From Trametopsis cervina (lineage: Eukaryota; Basidiomycota; Agaricomycetes; Polyporales; Irpicaceae), in NCBI GenBank assembly GCA_022385755.1, contig MU278376.1, positions 242,329-306,328 of the forward strand: a DNA stretch of 64,000 bases, written 5' to 3'. Within the stretch, counting starts at the first letter, position 1, and each line of letters starts with the position of its first letter. The position numbers were made by a program, and so were the translations under genes. Positions 1 through 14,904 of this stretch are shown here, piece after piece. Below the pieces are notes generated by a model. The model did not search any database. It was not told where the DNA came from and saw only the letters and a list, made by a program, of their open reading frames with translations.

Positions 1-1470
1 TGATCTGCATTCCCAACCTGTGTGCAGTGTTCTTCTTGCGTGACCCAACAAAATTCCCCCACTTCATCCACACCCAGAAGCGTGACCCGCAGACTCACTT
101 GAAAGACCCCGACATGTTCTGGGTAAGAATCTTCATTTCGGTATACATGGCTCTTCAACTTACAGGCGCAATGTTGTGTAGGACTACCTTTCCCTCAACC
201 CGGAGTCCGTCCACCAGGTCATGATCCTGTTCTCCGACCGTGGAACCCCTAACGGCTATAGCCACATGCACGGCTACTCCGGCCACACCCTGAAGTTCGT
301 CAACACCGAGGGCAAGTACGTGTACGTGCAGATTCACTGCCGTATCCGGGGCGGATTCCAGACTCTCGACGACGCGACCGCTGGAAAGTTGGCCGGCTCG
401 GACCCGGACCAGGGCACCGGTCTGCTGTTCTCAGAGATCGAAGAGGGCAAGTTCCCCACCTGGGACGTGTACGTGGTGAGTAACAAGGTTATGTCTTTCC
501 CCGCTTGAGCAGCCGTACTGACGGAACGCTATCAATTAGCAAACTATGACCCCTGAGCAAGCCGAGAAGTTCCGCTACAATATCCTCGATCTCACCAAGG
601 TCTGGCCGCACGGCGAGTTCCCCCTGCGCAAGATTGGCGAAATGGTCCTGAACGAGAACCCGAAGAACTACTTCGCCGAGATCGAGCAGGTGCGTACACC
701 GTTTCTCATCCCCTGCCATCATATCGCCTATGCTCATCCCGCCTTCCTTGCCAGGCTGCCTTCTCGCCCTCGCACCTGGTGCCAGGTATCGAGCCCTCCG
801 CCGACCCCGTCCTGCAATCTCGTCTGTTCTCCTACCCCGACACACACCGCCACCGTCTCGGACCGAACTACCAGCAGCTGCCAGTAAACGCGCCGCTCGT
901 ACCCGTCGCCAACTTCCAGCGTGACGGCTTCATGGCGTTCAACAACCAGGGCTTCCGACCCAACTACCAGAGCTCCCTCGTGCCGCTCAGCTACAAGCCG
1001 AAGCCGTACGAGCAGGTCAAGCACGAGCTCTGGCTCGGGCATGCGCAGACCGAGCTCAGCTACATCACCGAGCGTATGTCCCCGTCCGAACCCGCTCATC
1101 TAATCGATATCTGATATCTGATCTTTGAATTGGGTTTGGCATCGCGCAGTCGACTTTGAGCAGCCGCGCGCGCTCTGGCAGAAGGTGTTCGACGACACGG
1201 CGAAGGCGCACTTTGTCAGCAACGTCGCGGGCCACCTCGGCGGCGCGAAGAGCGCAAAGGTCAAGGAGCGCCAACGTACGTCCCACTCCCTCCTTTTCTT
1301 TTATCATATCTTCATCTGCTAACATGCACCGTTTCGCAGTGTCCGTGTTCGCCGCCGTCGACCAGGACCTCAGCGATCGCATCGCAAAGGCAATCGGCCA
1401 CCCGTCCGTGGCGCCGCTGAAGGTCGCGCCCGCCTCGCAGGCACTGCGCTTCTCCACGGCCAAGGCATAG
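1..1470 (+). CDS. catalase, 3' part (5' end outside window)
   Basis: Heme catalase that breaks hydrogen peroxide into water and oxygen. The window opens inside an intron; coding resumes at about 28 after a tgtgcag acceptor. Exons are 28-122, 182-475, 540-689, 755-1073, 1150-1275 and 1340-1470, all with GT-AG borders that keep the frame. Diagnostic segments are [18 protein letters not shown], the [19 protein letters not shown] block, and [17 protein letters not shown], which carries the proximal heme-ligand tyrosine. The distal His and Asn lie upstream and cannot be checked. The tail after the catalase core is short and lacks the flavodoxin-like domain of large-subunit catalases, so this is the small-subunit monofunctional type. 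The last residues, STAKA, do not form a standard SKL-like peroxisomal signal. The gene is tail-to-tail with the chitinase. Confidence 0.93.
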
Positions 1471-1817
1471 ACGTAGGCGTGTCAGCGAGTTTGCTCTTCA
1501 TCATAAAGGAATGAATGTATCACCATCAGTCGAATAGCCCGTGTACACATAACCACATCGCTGTATTCTTACACCCCCTACGCGCGAAACAAAACGAAAC
1601 TTCTGCACAAAATTGTGTATCTGTGATTGATTGATGATTGGTATTCCCTGAGAGATGTAAAGATAAAAAGACAAAAAGACTACAGCATGGAAGTACAAGT
1701 ACGCGTAGGTATGTAGTTGTAGTTATAGGTGAGGGTGAGGTTGAAGAGCGCAGACATGTGTGCGCTATCGTTTTCCCGAGACCGAGAACTGAGAGAAGAG
1801 GACACAGGCCGTTGCGT
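1471..1817. other. tail-to-tail spacer between catalase and chitinase
   Basis: This spacer holds the 3' ends of two convergent genes. It is AT-richer than the flanking coding sequence, as expected for two facing 3' UTRs. I see no further gene. Confidence 0.6.
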
Positions 1818-4308
1818 TTAGCACGCGCCGTTGTCGGTCCAGACACCAGCTGTTGAGAAGTCAAATGAGTCAACCTCACTCTAATCACGGTGGGAGAGAA
1901 AGAGCACGTACCAGCACCTCCGGGGGTGTCGCCCTCCGTCCACCACTTGGCGGTCCACAGGTGGCTGCCTATCATTCAAAAACAAACAGTCAGCTATACC
2001 GTATAGCAGGCACATGCAAAAAACACGTACCGTATACAGCCTTCTGTCCACCGGTGAAGACGGCCTAGCGAACGATAAGATGTCAGCATCGTACCACGAC
2101 GGAGCCGGAAGCGTAAAGACTCACTCCAGAAGTCCACGCAGGAACACCCGCACACTGTCCACCGGTTGGCGGGGGCGGCGCACTAGATGAAGTGCTCGGC
2201 GGCGCGCTCTTCGACGTCGTGCTCGAACTCGCGCTCGTCGTCTTCGAAGACGACGTAGCGGGCGGGGCGGGCGGGGTGGACGAGGGGGTAGACGACCCGC
2301 GGGTGCCCATGTTGGAGCGGATGTTGTCCCACTTGCTGTTCGGGAAGTTGATGTGGTTGAGCGTTTGGTCGATCTGGCCGAAAACGCCGGCGGTGGTGGA
2401 CACGAGCGAGTCTGAGCCTTTCTTGTCTGTTGAGAGCTGCGATCCATCACCACATGTCAGCCTCCCTCAATGTCATTTTCGTCTATGATTAGACTACTTA
2501 CATCCCAGAACATGTTGCCTCCGAGCCCCTTAGAGGTGACGTACTGCGCCTTGAGGGACGCGATGTGCGGGGTGTCGTATGAGACGAGCTCCTTCTTCGC
2601 GCTGTCGTACGAGTACGAGGTGACGTCTGTCAGGTTCTCAACGACCTGGGCGCCCGCGAGCGGGAGCGTGTTGTATGAGTAGATGCCCGCTTCTGTCGTG
2701 CCTGGGCCAATCTATGCAGCATCAACAAGTTTGGTGAGTTCGATGTTTCGATGTTTGAGTGGAAAAGGGAAGGAGCTTACGCCGTTGTAGGGCTGTCCGA
2801 TGCCGTTCGTGCTCTCGAACGCACGGCCGTACAGCGGGATACCTATGCACGCACGTATACATGTCAGCAGGCTGCATCAACATCGAGGATCACGTGAGCA
2901 CGACGTACCGATGACGATCTTGCTAGCAGAGGCACCGCTGGAGGTGTACCATTTCACAGCGGCGTCGGTGGAGACACCAGTGCGCGCACCGCCGTACAAG
3001 TTAGCTGGGTGGAATGTCAGCATCACTTATAGACACATCGAGAGAAATAAGAACCTTGGTTGTCAGCCTGTCATATCAAGCGGTGGTCAGTGAATGCGAC
3101 TTGGGTATGAGGAGGGAGGGGCTTACGTAGGTGAGCCAGCTGCCGGCGTAGTCGTATGCCATCAGGTTCCAGTAGGTCAGGGCCTACGATAGGCGCAGAG
3201 GGTTAGGGTCGATCCAGCCATTGCGAGGAGGACGGAACGTACCTTGTCCATCTGGGGTACAACGAGGTACTGGTATCCAGAGGCACCAGCCGAGACCGCA
3301 GCCTTTCCGCCCACAACCAATCAGCATCCCAACTCCAATTCGCACACAAGAGGCTCGCACTCACAGTAAGCAAATACGTGTTCGGATCCCCCTTCTTTGC
3401 GGCGAGCGCATCAAACGCCGTCCTCAGCGCCGTCAACAAGTCCGCGAAGCCCTGGCCCTGCGCCGTCGAGCTTGGGTACTCAAAGTCGATATCGATCCCG
3501 TCGAACCCGTAGTCCTCGATCAGCTGCACCGCGCTGCTCACGAACGTCGCCCGCTTCGTCGCGTCCGTCACAAAGTTGAAGTGGCCCGATTGCGAGTACG
3601 TCCACCCGCCGATCGACAGTGTCACTTTGAAGTTGCGGTGCGCGAGTTTGGTGAGGTAGAGCTATGTGCGTGCGCGGATTAGCATGTGGATGCAAATATA
3701 GGGCGATGGGAAGACACAAACCTGCTTGAGACACCCGTACAGGTTGTTGCCCGTCTCGTCCCACGAGTCGCCCGGGAAGTGTTTCTGGCAGCGCGTAGCG
3801 TCAGTGTCCACGTGACATCAGAGAAGAAGAGGAAACCCACCTGTTCGTCGGCGTACGAGTCCGTGAGGCTGATCACGCCGGTGTCAGGCGAGACGTCCGC
3901 GAACGCATACAGCACCTGCGAGAGCGGCGTCGGGTTGATATCCGTGGGTTCTGTAGAATGATAGATGATATTGTCAGAACGGGCGCGTCTTTCGCGCGTA
4001 CGCGTGATACATACGGAAGTTGGCGCCGTAGATTCCCCTAGAAGTAACAAAGCATATGAGTTCATCGCGCTACAACACGAGAGGAAGAGAAACATCGCAG
4101 AGACGCACCAGTTGGTGAAGTATCCGAGGTTGGCCTTGGCCCCGGAGCGCTTGTGTACGACGTGCGCGGTCGTGTTTCCCGGGGAGAACTTGTGCGGCGT
4201 GTCCTTGAACGTGTCGGGCTTGTGCATCACCTGCGTCGCGCTCACCGAGACAACGGTGGCGAGCGCCGCGACGAGCACAAAGAACTTTGTGCGTGCGAAG
4301 GAGGGCAT
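1818..4308 (-). CDS. secreted GH18 chitinase with C-terminal chitin-binding module
   Basis: Secreted endo- or exochitinase hydrolysing beta-1,4-GlcNAc chains, acting on the fungal wall or on prey and insect chitin. The N-terminus [20 protein letters not shown] is a signal peptide, followed by a short propeptide-like stretch and the catalytic barrel starting at ANLGYFTNW. The GH18 signature is present as SIGGW and [11 protein letters not shown] (DxxDxDxE, with the Glu as acid/base). A Ser/Thr/Ala/Pro-rich linker (about 2180-2300) leads to a CBM5/12-type module with the pattern [37 protein letters not shown]. About ten short introns interrupt the gene. The start at 4308 is chosen because it begins the signal peptide and lies 87 nt below a TATA-like element. 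The two halves of the module sit in separate small exons, so the exact exon joins are less certain than the domains. Confidence 0.9.
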
Positions 4309-6002
4309 GGCTGGCTGGCTGGCTGAGGAGGTGTCTGTGCAGAGAGGACCTCGAGAGCTGGGCTGGGGAGAGATGGAAGTGGTTCGCAACACGGTTAATA
4401 TACCACTTCGCTGCCCAGCCAGGAACACGCGACGGATGCAGAGACGGTCGGTGGTGGCGGACGGCTTCCCGCAGGACGCATGGTTCGCGAAGGACGCACC
4501 TCGCGTTCCTGTTCTGCCCAGGTGCAACTGCCTCTAGCAGGGGCAGGGTGGCGAGCGGATGAGATAAAGAAGGCGATCTGGCGTGCGGTAAGTAGGGAGT
4601 GCCTTGAAATGACTCGACGCGAAGCATGCTTGCTGTATCACGCGACGACAGCCGGCAATCGGTGTGCACGCATGGCCAGGTCGGACGGCGGGGCACGCAC
4701 AGTGAGGGCTCTGTTTGGATTTTGGATTTCGGGCTGAGCTAGAAGCTAGAAGGCTGGGGATTCGCCGCGCTGGTGAGATAATGCGATAGGCTCTATCGCA
4801 CACTTGTAATGCAAGCTTCGGTTTCTGGCGTGAAGTGGCTGCTGCACAATGTGCTCAATACACACGCCCATCCGAGGTTCTATCGCTGCAGACGCCGGAT
4901 CCGAGCTCTTGCGTACAGTACTGTAGCTTCTGTATCATGCATCGTATCATCGCTTCTCGGCTATCCATTGCGAGCTGCGGCAACCGAGGACGAGGGCCGG
5001 ATCCACCGAATATCCCTGCCTACTGGTCGTGACTAGTGCGTGTCGTCGTTATCGACGGTGCGCGGGACGTTTGCACTAGGGAGGGATTGCGTACCTGCAA
5101 GCGCGGAGTTCGTGCCAGTGCGGAAGGGTAGGTCATGCCACCGCGTCGACAGCATGCACTTCTGATGCGTGCACGCGATACCAGCAACGAGTACTCGATC
5201 GCCCAGAGCATCATCACGTCAAATTCGACTTGAATATGAAACAGCATACAACCTTCGTCGACGCTAGTGTGGTAGAGTGTCGAGTGGATGGTGTGGATGG
5301 TGTGGATGGTGCTATCTCTGCGCGGAATATGAGTTCAGCCAACGTGCATCGCGACCGGGAGGGCATGGCTGCTCACCTTACTGCACCGCGAGACCTCGCA
5401 TTGCGTGACCAGCTGATAGGCTTTACTCGGAATCGATAGCATCCATCTCCTGCGCACATCATATGAGTACCATACGGCGGATTTACCGTGGCACCGAGTT
5501 TGTGTTGGTACAAGGCGTGCAGCTGCGGTATAAGAACCCATGCGGCTCCGCAAGTCGATAGAGGCGTGAGCGGGGGATTTTTCGTGGGGTGGTGACAGTC
5601 AGAGAGAGACAGAGGAGGGTCGTGCACTGCACTATCGTGGGCAACCGCGAGCGCCAATCCAGCTGCACATCCTGGGCGGCGCGACGTGCAACCTTTGCTC
5701 GTTCGTTTCGTTCTATCTGATCCCGACGGCGAGCCCCCACCCACCCTCTACGACGCGAACGGGTGAGCTATCGTAACACTTCCACCGACCGCATCCAACA
5801 AGCTTGCCACCAGTCATTTCTCGCGGTGCTCGTAGCATCGCCGATTGCTACTGCTAGAGTCAGCCACGCCGTCGTCACGCGTCGTCTGACCTCACCCTAA
5901 GAGTCTCGTTTCTGCGCTGAGTCCGCCACACGCCCAAGTCACTGACAATCCAGAACAAGCTCTCTGCGCTGTGTCGCGTGCATCCTCATCTCTCATCTCA
6001 TC
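4309..6002. other. divergent promoter region, chitinase / Spg1-type GTPase
   Basis: This 1.7-kb spacer lies between two divergent genes. It has no convincing reading frame on either strand. It contains a short minisatellite of tggatggtg repeated three times (about 5285-5311) and otherwise mixed sequence. It presumably holds both promoters. Confidence 0.5.
4395..4402 (-). promoter_or_regulatory. TATA-like element of the chitinase gene
   Basis: Read on the minus strand this is TATATTAA, 87 nt upstream of the chitinase start codon, a normal position for a fungal core promoter. Confidence 0.45.
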
Positions 6003-7016
6003 ATGTCGTCATCACCAACGCCCACCGCGTCCTCCTCTGCGCTGCCCGGCGGCAGCGGCGACGAAAAGAACAGGTGCGTCTCCCGCGTCTTCCATTACAG
6101 TTCTACACTTACACTACACCATCTTTGTATCCGACTAACCGTGCGCGCCCTCGCTTATAGCGTCGTGATCAAAGTCGGGATGGTGGGTGACTCGCAGATC
6201 GGGAAGACGAGCCTGATGGTCAAGTACGTCGAGGGCAGCTTCGATGAAGACTACATACAAACGCTCGGTGCGTGCTGCAACACGCTTGCCTCTCATCCTT
6301 CACCCGCTGAATATGTCTTGCCTCCTCCTCCTCCCCTCTCCCTGTGCTTCCTCCCCGCGCGGTCCTGATATCGGGCGGCGAATTTATGGATGGATAGGCG
6401 TGAACTTCATGGAAAAAACAATAACCGTCCGCCGGACAACGATCACATTCTCGATCTGGGACCTCGGCGGCCAACGCGAGTTCGTGAACATGCTCCCGCT
6501 GGTGTGCAACGACGCGGTGGCGATCCTGTTCATGTTCGACCTCTCGCGCAAGTCTACGCTCAATTCGGTCAAGGAGTGGTATCGACAGGCGAGGGGGTTT
6601 AACAAGGTGCGTGTCTTTGTGTTCGTGTAGGACAGGAGAGGTGGCGAAGTGGGGGAGAAGAGAAATGGAGGCAAGGATGCTGATAATGTTGTAGACGGCG
6701 ATACCGTTTCTGATCGGCACAAAGTTCGACACGTTCGCCACCTTCCCCCGCGACGAGCAGGAGGAGATCACCAAGCAGGTGCGCCCCCCATAATACGATG
6801 TACTTCAATCAAAGACGCGCATCGCTGACGCTCCCACCGCAGGCAAAACGCTTCGCAAAAGCGATGCACGCCTCGCTCATCTTCTGCTCGACCTCCGCGT
6901 CGATCAACGTACAAAAGATATTCAAGATCGTTCTCGCGAAGGCGTTCGACCTCAAGTGTGTGATACCAGAGATCGAGGGCGTCGGAGAGCCGGTGTTGAT
7001 TTATGTTGATGTATGA
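6003..7016 (+). CDS. Spg1/Tem1-type septation GTPase
   Basis: Small Ras-superfamily GTPase of the Spg1/Tem1 group. In fission yeast Spg1 switches on the septation initiation network (SIN) at the spindle pole body, and Tem1 does the same for mitotic exit in budding yeast. Exons 6003-6073, 6161-6267, 6398-6606, 6695-6778 and 6843-7016 sum to 645 nt, 214 residues. After a Ser/Pro-rich leader come the P-loop [14 protein letters not shown], the switch-I stretch [24 protein letters not shown] (switch II, with Gly-Gly-Gln) and GTKFD in place of the usual NKxD, a substitution characteristic of this family. There is no C-terminal CaaX or CC prenylation motif (end is LIYVDV), also as in Spg1/Tem1. An FHA-RING protein of the Dma1 type, a SIN inhibitor in yeast, is encoded at the other end of this window. 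Confidence 0.93.
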
Positions 7017-9483
7017 TTTGTTTGCGGGTTGGGCGAGGGCGGGAGGGGTGCGTGCGTGGCGTGGCGTGGATGGGGAGCCTCCGCTGCGCGGGATGGGACT
7101 GCGAGGGGCAGGGAGAGAGGGAGGCGGCGCGGACATCGAGGCTGTATCGTACGTCCACATCCTCGGATTACGTCGCGTCGACACGCTGAAGCGTGCTCAG
7201 ACACCCCTCACACGCACATAGACCAATTGCTCTCCGGCTCCGTTCCATTGACATCTGTCAGTGTCAGTTCAGTCAATCGCACCCCACCGGGATGAAAACA
7301 GCAGCGGCAGCGGACGGACGGATCCGACGCACATATATTAAACCTATATATTCTACACCACGCTCGTTTGCTCCAGACTCCCCTTCCTCTCCATCCCCCT
7401 TGTCCTTGCCCACATCCTCCCTCCTCTTCCCTCCACGCATCCCGGTATTCCGGCCCCCTCTGCACATCCGCTCCCCATAATCCACCTCCCACCGCTTTCG
7501 TTCCTGTTCGTGTCTGTCGTTGCTTGCTGTTTGTGTTTATGTTATCGCCCTTGTCCTTGTCCTGTCGGAATATTCCTTTGCTACTGTTATCCACATCCAC
7601 CTTGATCTGTTCTGTCCTGAAGCTTGCCCATCCTCACAATTCATCTACATCTCCACATCGCACCTTCGCCCGCTGTCCCTCATAAGTCGTCCGCTCGTCC
7701 ATCTCTGTTGGTTGCGCTTTGCTATAATGCTTTCTGTTCGGTTGTAGATCCGCTTTGGCTTTGTGTTTTCTGCAGGTGTCTACTTGGTACAGCTACATAC
7801 TCATATCTACAGCACCGTTAGCAAAATAGACAAAAATAAAAGCAGCAGTCAGTGCCTGTCCCTGTGCCCCGTGCGTGCGTGTGTGTGCCTGTCGGCTCGG
7901 TTACAAGAAGTCTTTGACATCTGGCGGTATCGGCTGACAACCGCGACGCTTAAACGTCGGTTGGGAGCCTTCAACTTTTAACAACAACACATCGGCGCGT
8001 GCCTCACCGGCCCACTCAACAGACAGTAGCTATTCTCAACTGCTCTGTTGCTATTGTACTATATGAGGTTGTGCCCCGCGAGATACAGATAAGGAGCCAA
8101 ATATAACTGGAGCCGGAAACGAAATCAGCATACACCTTTCAATATCATGTCAATGACAGCGAGGGTTCAGGGCGCTAGAAGCGGGGATGTGTAGGGTGGC
8201 GCATAGAGATGTCCCGAGTCATTTATAGACGATCGGTTGGCCTTCGATGAATGCGATCCGGGCGGTGGGGCCCCACAGCGGTTCGATCGTCTCGAAGATG
8301 AACTCTCAGGTTTCCTGGAGTTGAATATATCGTTACGTGAATTCAGCCGACAATTGGGTTGGGATTGAGTACATAGAAGGTCAGAGTGCATAACGCCTTT
8401 ACTGATGTTTCCGTCGTTTGTAAAAAGAATACAAAGGTAATCGGAGAGATTTGATTTGCACAACTTGGAAATTGAAGTGGTTCGGCCGTAGCGGGGGTTG
8501 TTGTGCGCTGTTTGCGCATATTAGAGCTGGGGGCTGCAGCCAAACATTCACACCAAATCGCGCCTTCTTCACAGGCTGCCCGCGTCCGTGCGTGTGCTAT
8601 ATTTGATGTCTCTGCTGTACACAGTACTAAGAACAGCTCGAGCAGGTAACACCGAGCTTTACGAGCTGGTATGTCAGGTCGTCCAACCTGTTACTCTATT
8701 TCCGTGAATGACGCTTTTTACGCATTTACCATCCGCCGCCAGCCCTTGTGATCACACCCAGCCCGCTGCACCTCGGATAGACAGATCATTTCTGACCTGG
8801 ATGGCAGGCTCGGCACCTACGCTGGTCCCTCTCTCGGTACGCTTCCACCCTGCAATCGCACCATACCCAACGAATCAGGATCACACAGACAAGCCTTGGC
8901 GGGCCAGCGAATCACGAGCCCCGTCCGCCAGAGCACACAACAGGCCATTGTTCCTCCGCGGCTTCCAATGATCGCGTACGTCGTTCTGCTGTCTACCCCA
9001 GGGACGGGATGCTGAGATCGCCCTGGCAGCCCCCTGCGTCGCAGATGCACCGCAGGTTATTGGTCGGCACCTTGTCGGCTCGCTCGTCATCTCAAACCGT
9101 GCGCGAGCTTGGGAACCGCAGCCCCAGATGCAGCGAGTGGAACCACGCAAGCGACACGACAGCGCACAAACGTCTGAACCTCGGTATAAATCCGCCCAGC
9201 GGCGCGCCTTCGCGGTCATCATGTTTCTGATCACGAGCAGACGAGCCGGCTCCGACGTCTTTCCGCCGCACGCCAGCCAGCCTGCCAGCTCTATTCTCTG
9301 CCGCGCCCCTGCTGTACAGTAACCGTACCCACCCTTCGACATCTCGCACTCTATCGAGCATGTGTTGCGAATTGGCTGACGCTACCGGACCTTTGGCATC
9401 AGCCTCCTCACGCGGCCAGGCGGCCTATCGTGCGTCGCGCATTTGCACCGGCTTTTCCTCGCCACAGCAGGGGGCCTACCGCG
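7017..9483. other. 2.5-kb spacer upstream of cellobiose dehydrogenase
   Basis: No protein gene is recognisable. About 7330-7350 is TATA-like (repeated tatat), followed by a pyrimidine-rich tract to about 7700 and an A-rich aaaaataaaagc near 7830. This could be a long 3' UTR of the GTPase gene or a separate non-coding transcript. The stretch 8100-9480 holds short frames only, and a second TATA-like site near 9182. Confidence 0.4.
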
Positions 9484-9490
9484 TTATAAA
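9484..9490 (+). promoter_or_regulatory. TATA box of cellobiose dehydrogenase gene
   Basis: TTATAAA lies 76 nt upstream of the cellobiose dehydrogenase start codon, the best placed TATA element in the promoter. Confidence 0.55.
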
Positions 9491-9565
9491 CTGCAGGGAG
9501 ACTGCTATCCGAGGCGACTCACCGCACGCTCTCTACTGTACGACGGGCCCGTGCTACAGTACACC

Positions 9566-12768
<3,203 letters not shown>

Positions 12769-12867
12769 GTGGCTTATATACGGACGGGGTTATATTCATG
12801 TATTCATAAGTGTCAATATCAGCATTGTTTCTTGTTTCATCAGCCATGGCGCGTCCCTCTGGCATTT

Positions 12868-13931
12868 CTATCTCGTTCGGGAGGAATCCAGAGACTCTCC
12901 AGTTCTGGCTTCAGTTTCAGTGACGTCCGTCGATCTCCAAAGAGGTTCAGTAGCCTTGAACCCTTCGAATTTGAATTCGACCTTCTGTAGCACTGCCTCC
13001 CCACCACCTGAGCTCATAGGGATTCTGAGCCACGGCTGCTCGTTCACCCTGACATCCTTTGCAATGCCAGAGTCCGTGACAATCTCGTATACCCTCTTCG
13101 CGAACTTCTGGGGATCTCCTGCTCGCATCGCATGGGGCAATCGGTTTACAATGTTGTACCCCTGGCTGTCTAGAGTATAGACCTGAGAAAGGCCCGGGGG
13201 ATTCGGATTGTCGGGCGTGTGTAGCGGGTGAGAATTGAATATGTTGGTCGAGAAATAGCCCGGCATGAGGATGTGGACGCGTACGCCAAACGGTGCAACC
13301 TCAGTCGCTAATGCTTCGGTGACAGAGTCAAGGGCGGATTTGCTTCCAGAATACACTCCGAGAGAAGGAAAGTTCAGATCGGACGCTATCGAGGAGACGT
13401 TCAGGATGTGGCCCGAGCGGCGGAGACGGAAATGAGTAGTGAAAGGCTGAGTGAAGGCGAAGGTTCCAAACAAGTTCTGCTGGAATTGCTGACGAACAGC
13501 TTCCATCCTGTGAATCAATGGTCAGCTACGGCACTACCGCAACGCATGTCGCTGCATGAAATGACTCAAAACTCACTCTATTTCCTCTGTTGGTCCGACT
13601 GCAGAGTTCGTGCCCGCATTGTTAACGAGGACGTCCACCCGGCCGAATATGCCAATGGCCTCAAGTGCTACTCGTCTGATTTCTTCGTCGGAACTTTCCA
13701 GGTCAAGAATAAGAGGGCGAGCACCCAACTCCCTTAGCGAGACAGGGAATTTCTCAATGGACCGTGCGGTTGCGATGACCTAGTATGTCGTGAATATCAA
13801 CTAGAAAGAGCCCTTAGGAGATACAAGCGTACTGTGTCACCTTGCGAGAGCACATGTTCCGCCATCGCAAGTCCCAGGCCTGAGTTGGAGCCGGTAATAA
13901 CCCATATACGTCCTGGTATGACTGAGGCCAT
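12868..13931 (-). CDS. short-chain dehydrogenase/reductase SDR1
   Basis: NAD(P)-dependent oxidoreductase of the classical SDR family; substrate unknown. It starts at MASVIPGRIWVITGSNSGLG, the Rossmann TGxxxGxG motif, then has DVLVNNAG and the catalytic Ser (NVSSI) and YSGSK (YxxxK). The Gly/Asn after the start shows no signal peptide, so it is cytosolic. Three exons are joined by introns near 13,510-13,575 and 13,780-13,835. The C-terminus extends about 60 residues beyond the SDR core. It is convergent with cellobiose dehydrogenase (99 nt apart) and closely related to SDR2 at 29-30 kb over the whole length, including the promoter. Similar proteins are often annotated as NAD(P)-binding, retinol dehydrogenase-like or ketoreductase-like; none of these is proven here. 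Confidence 0.85.
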
Positions 13932-13985
13932 GTTGTGGGTGGTGTCTGCGGTAGTATTGAGTTCTCACTCTCTGAAAGGTAGGGC

Positions 13986-13993
13986 TTTATATA
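13986..13993 (-). promoter_or_regulatory. TATA box of SDR1
   Basis: TATATAAA on the minus strand, about 55 nt upstream of the SDR1 start. The same element stands at the same place before SDR2. Confidence 0.6.
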
Positions 13994-14128
13994 CAAGTCG
14001 GTGGCACTGAGTGTGTACCCGACTGACAGAATCAAAATGCTGGGATCCTCAGCTACGTCAGCTACGACGACGATACTGTTCCTATCTGCTGCTGAGAACT
14101 GGGAAGCACGCGTGTGGATCTTTATGAA

Positions 14129-14146
14129 CGTAAAACCTTGACCTCA
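14129..14146. promoter_or_regulatory. 18-bp conserved upstream element of SDR1
   Basis: The sequence cgtaaaaccttgacctca lies about 198 nt upstream of the SDR1 start. SDR2 has the same element with one change (cgtaaagccttgacctca) about 189 nt upstream of its own start. Conservation inside otherwise diverged promoters suggests a regulator site, or simply remnant similarity from the duplication. Confidence 0.35.
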
Positions 14147-14904
14147 CAGCAGGTGATGGGTGGACACGCCACATACGAAGATCGTTTTTGGCCAGATGAT
14201 GATGAGAATACGACGGCCGGTGGGTTCAGCGTACGCATACTCGGGATACAAAGCATGTGGGCATACGTAGGATCGTGGCACGGGTAGTGTTCCATGGTGA
14301 ATGTCGTCTGTAGAGTATCCACAAATCTTATTAGGTACGTACGAAATAAGCTCCCACTCACCATTTCATGGAGCAAAGGCATGAGCTGACAAAGGGACAC
14401 GTCATGAGCTCTTGAGCTACTCCCTGGTCATTAGTGCTGCAGCCAACAGCTTGTGTACTGCGACAGGTTGCGATGACTTCGACTGACGTATCTTCAAGAT
14501 GCAGTCATACAACTAGACTGTTCACTGCGCACTATATGGAAAACCATAGGCTGCGACCCATAGGCATCATTTGAAGGTTGGTATAAGCCAAGACGGCTAA
14601 GGACCAGCGGGTGAGAGTCAGAAGACACCACGAATGCAAGGTCGTATGAGTGCAAAATCGGAGGTGTCGGTCACTGGCTGAAGCGGATCAACGATCGAGA
14701 TCATTGCCATGCCGGAAATGGCATGCTAGGATGGGTCACATCGTCTCTTTGACAAAAGCCGGACACTTCTGCAGACAGAAGAGTGAAGATAAGATCAACA
14801 TGACTTATGCAGAACTTCTTTTTTTTTACAAGCAAAGGATCGAGACTGTTATGTTCCATATCAATAAGGGTAAATCCCACTGGACCCTACAACGAATGAT
14901 AAAG

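Larger units (their letters stand above)
13932..14904. other. SDR1 promoter and spacer to repeat copy A
   Basis: Apart from the SDR1 promoter elements, I see no gene here. A run of nine T residues occurs near 14,820. Short reading frames are below what chance gives. Confidence 0.45.

Noticed and set aside
4070..4696. Long frames overlapping the chitinase start on the same strand
   Set aside because: They lie in the promoter and run through the TATA element; the signal peptide fixes the start at 4,308.
5285..5311. Tandem tggatggtg repeat in the chitinase promoter region
   Set aside because: Only three units; an ordinary small minisatellite.
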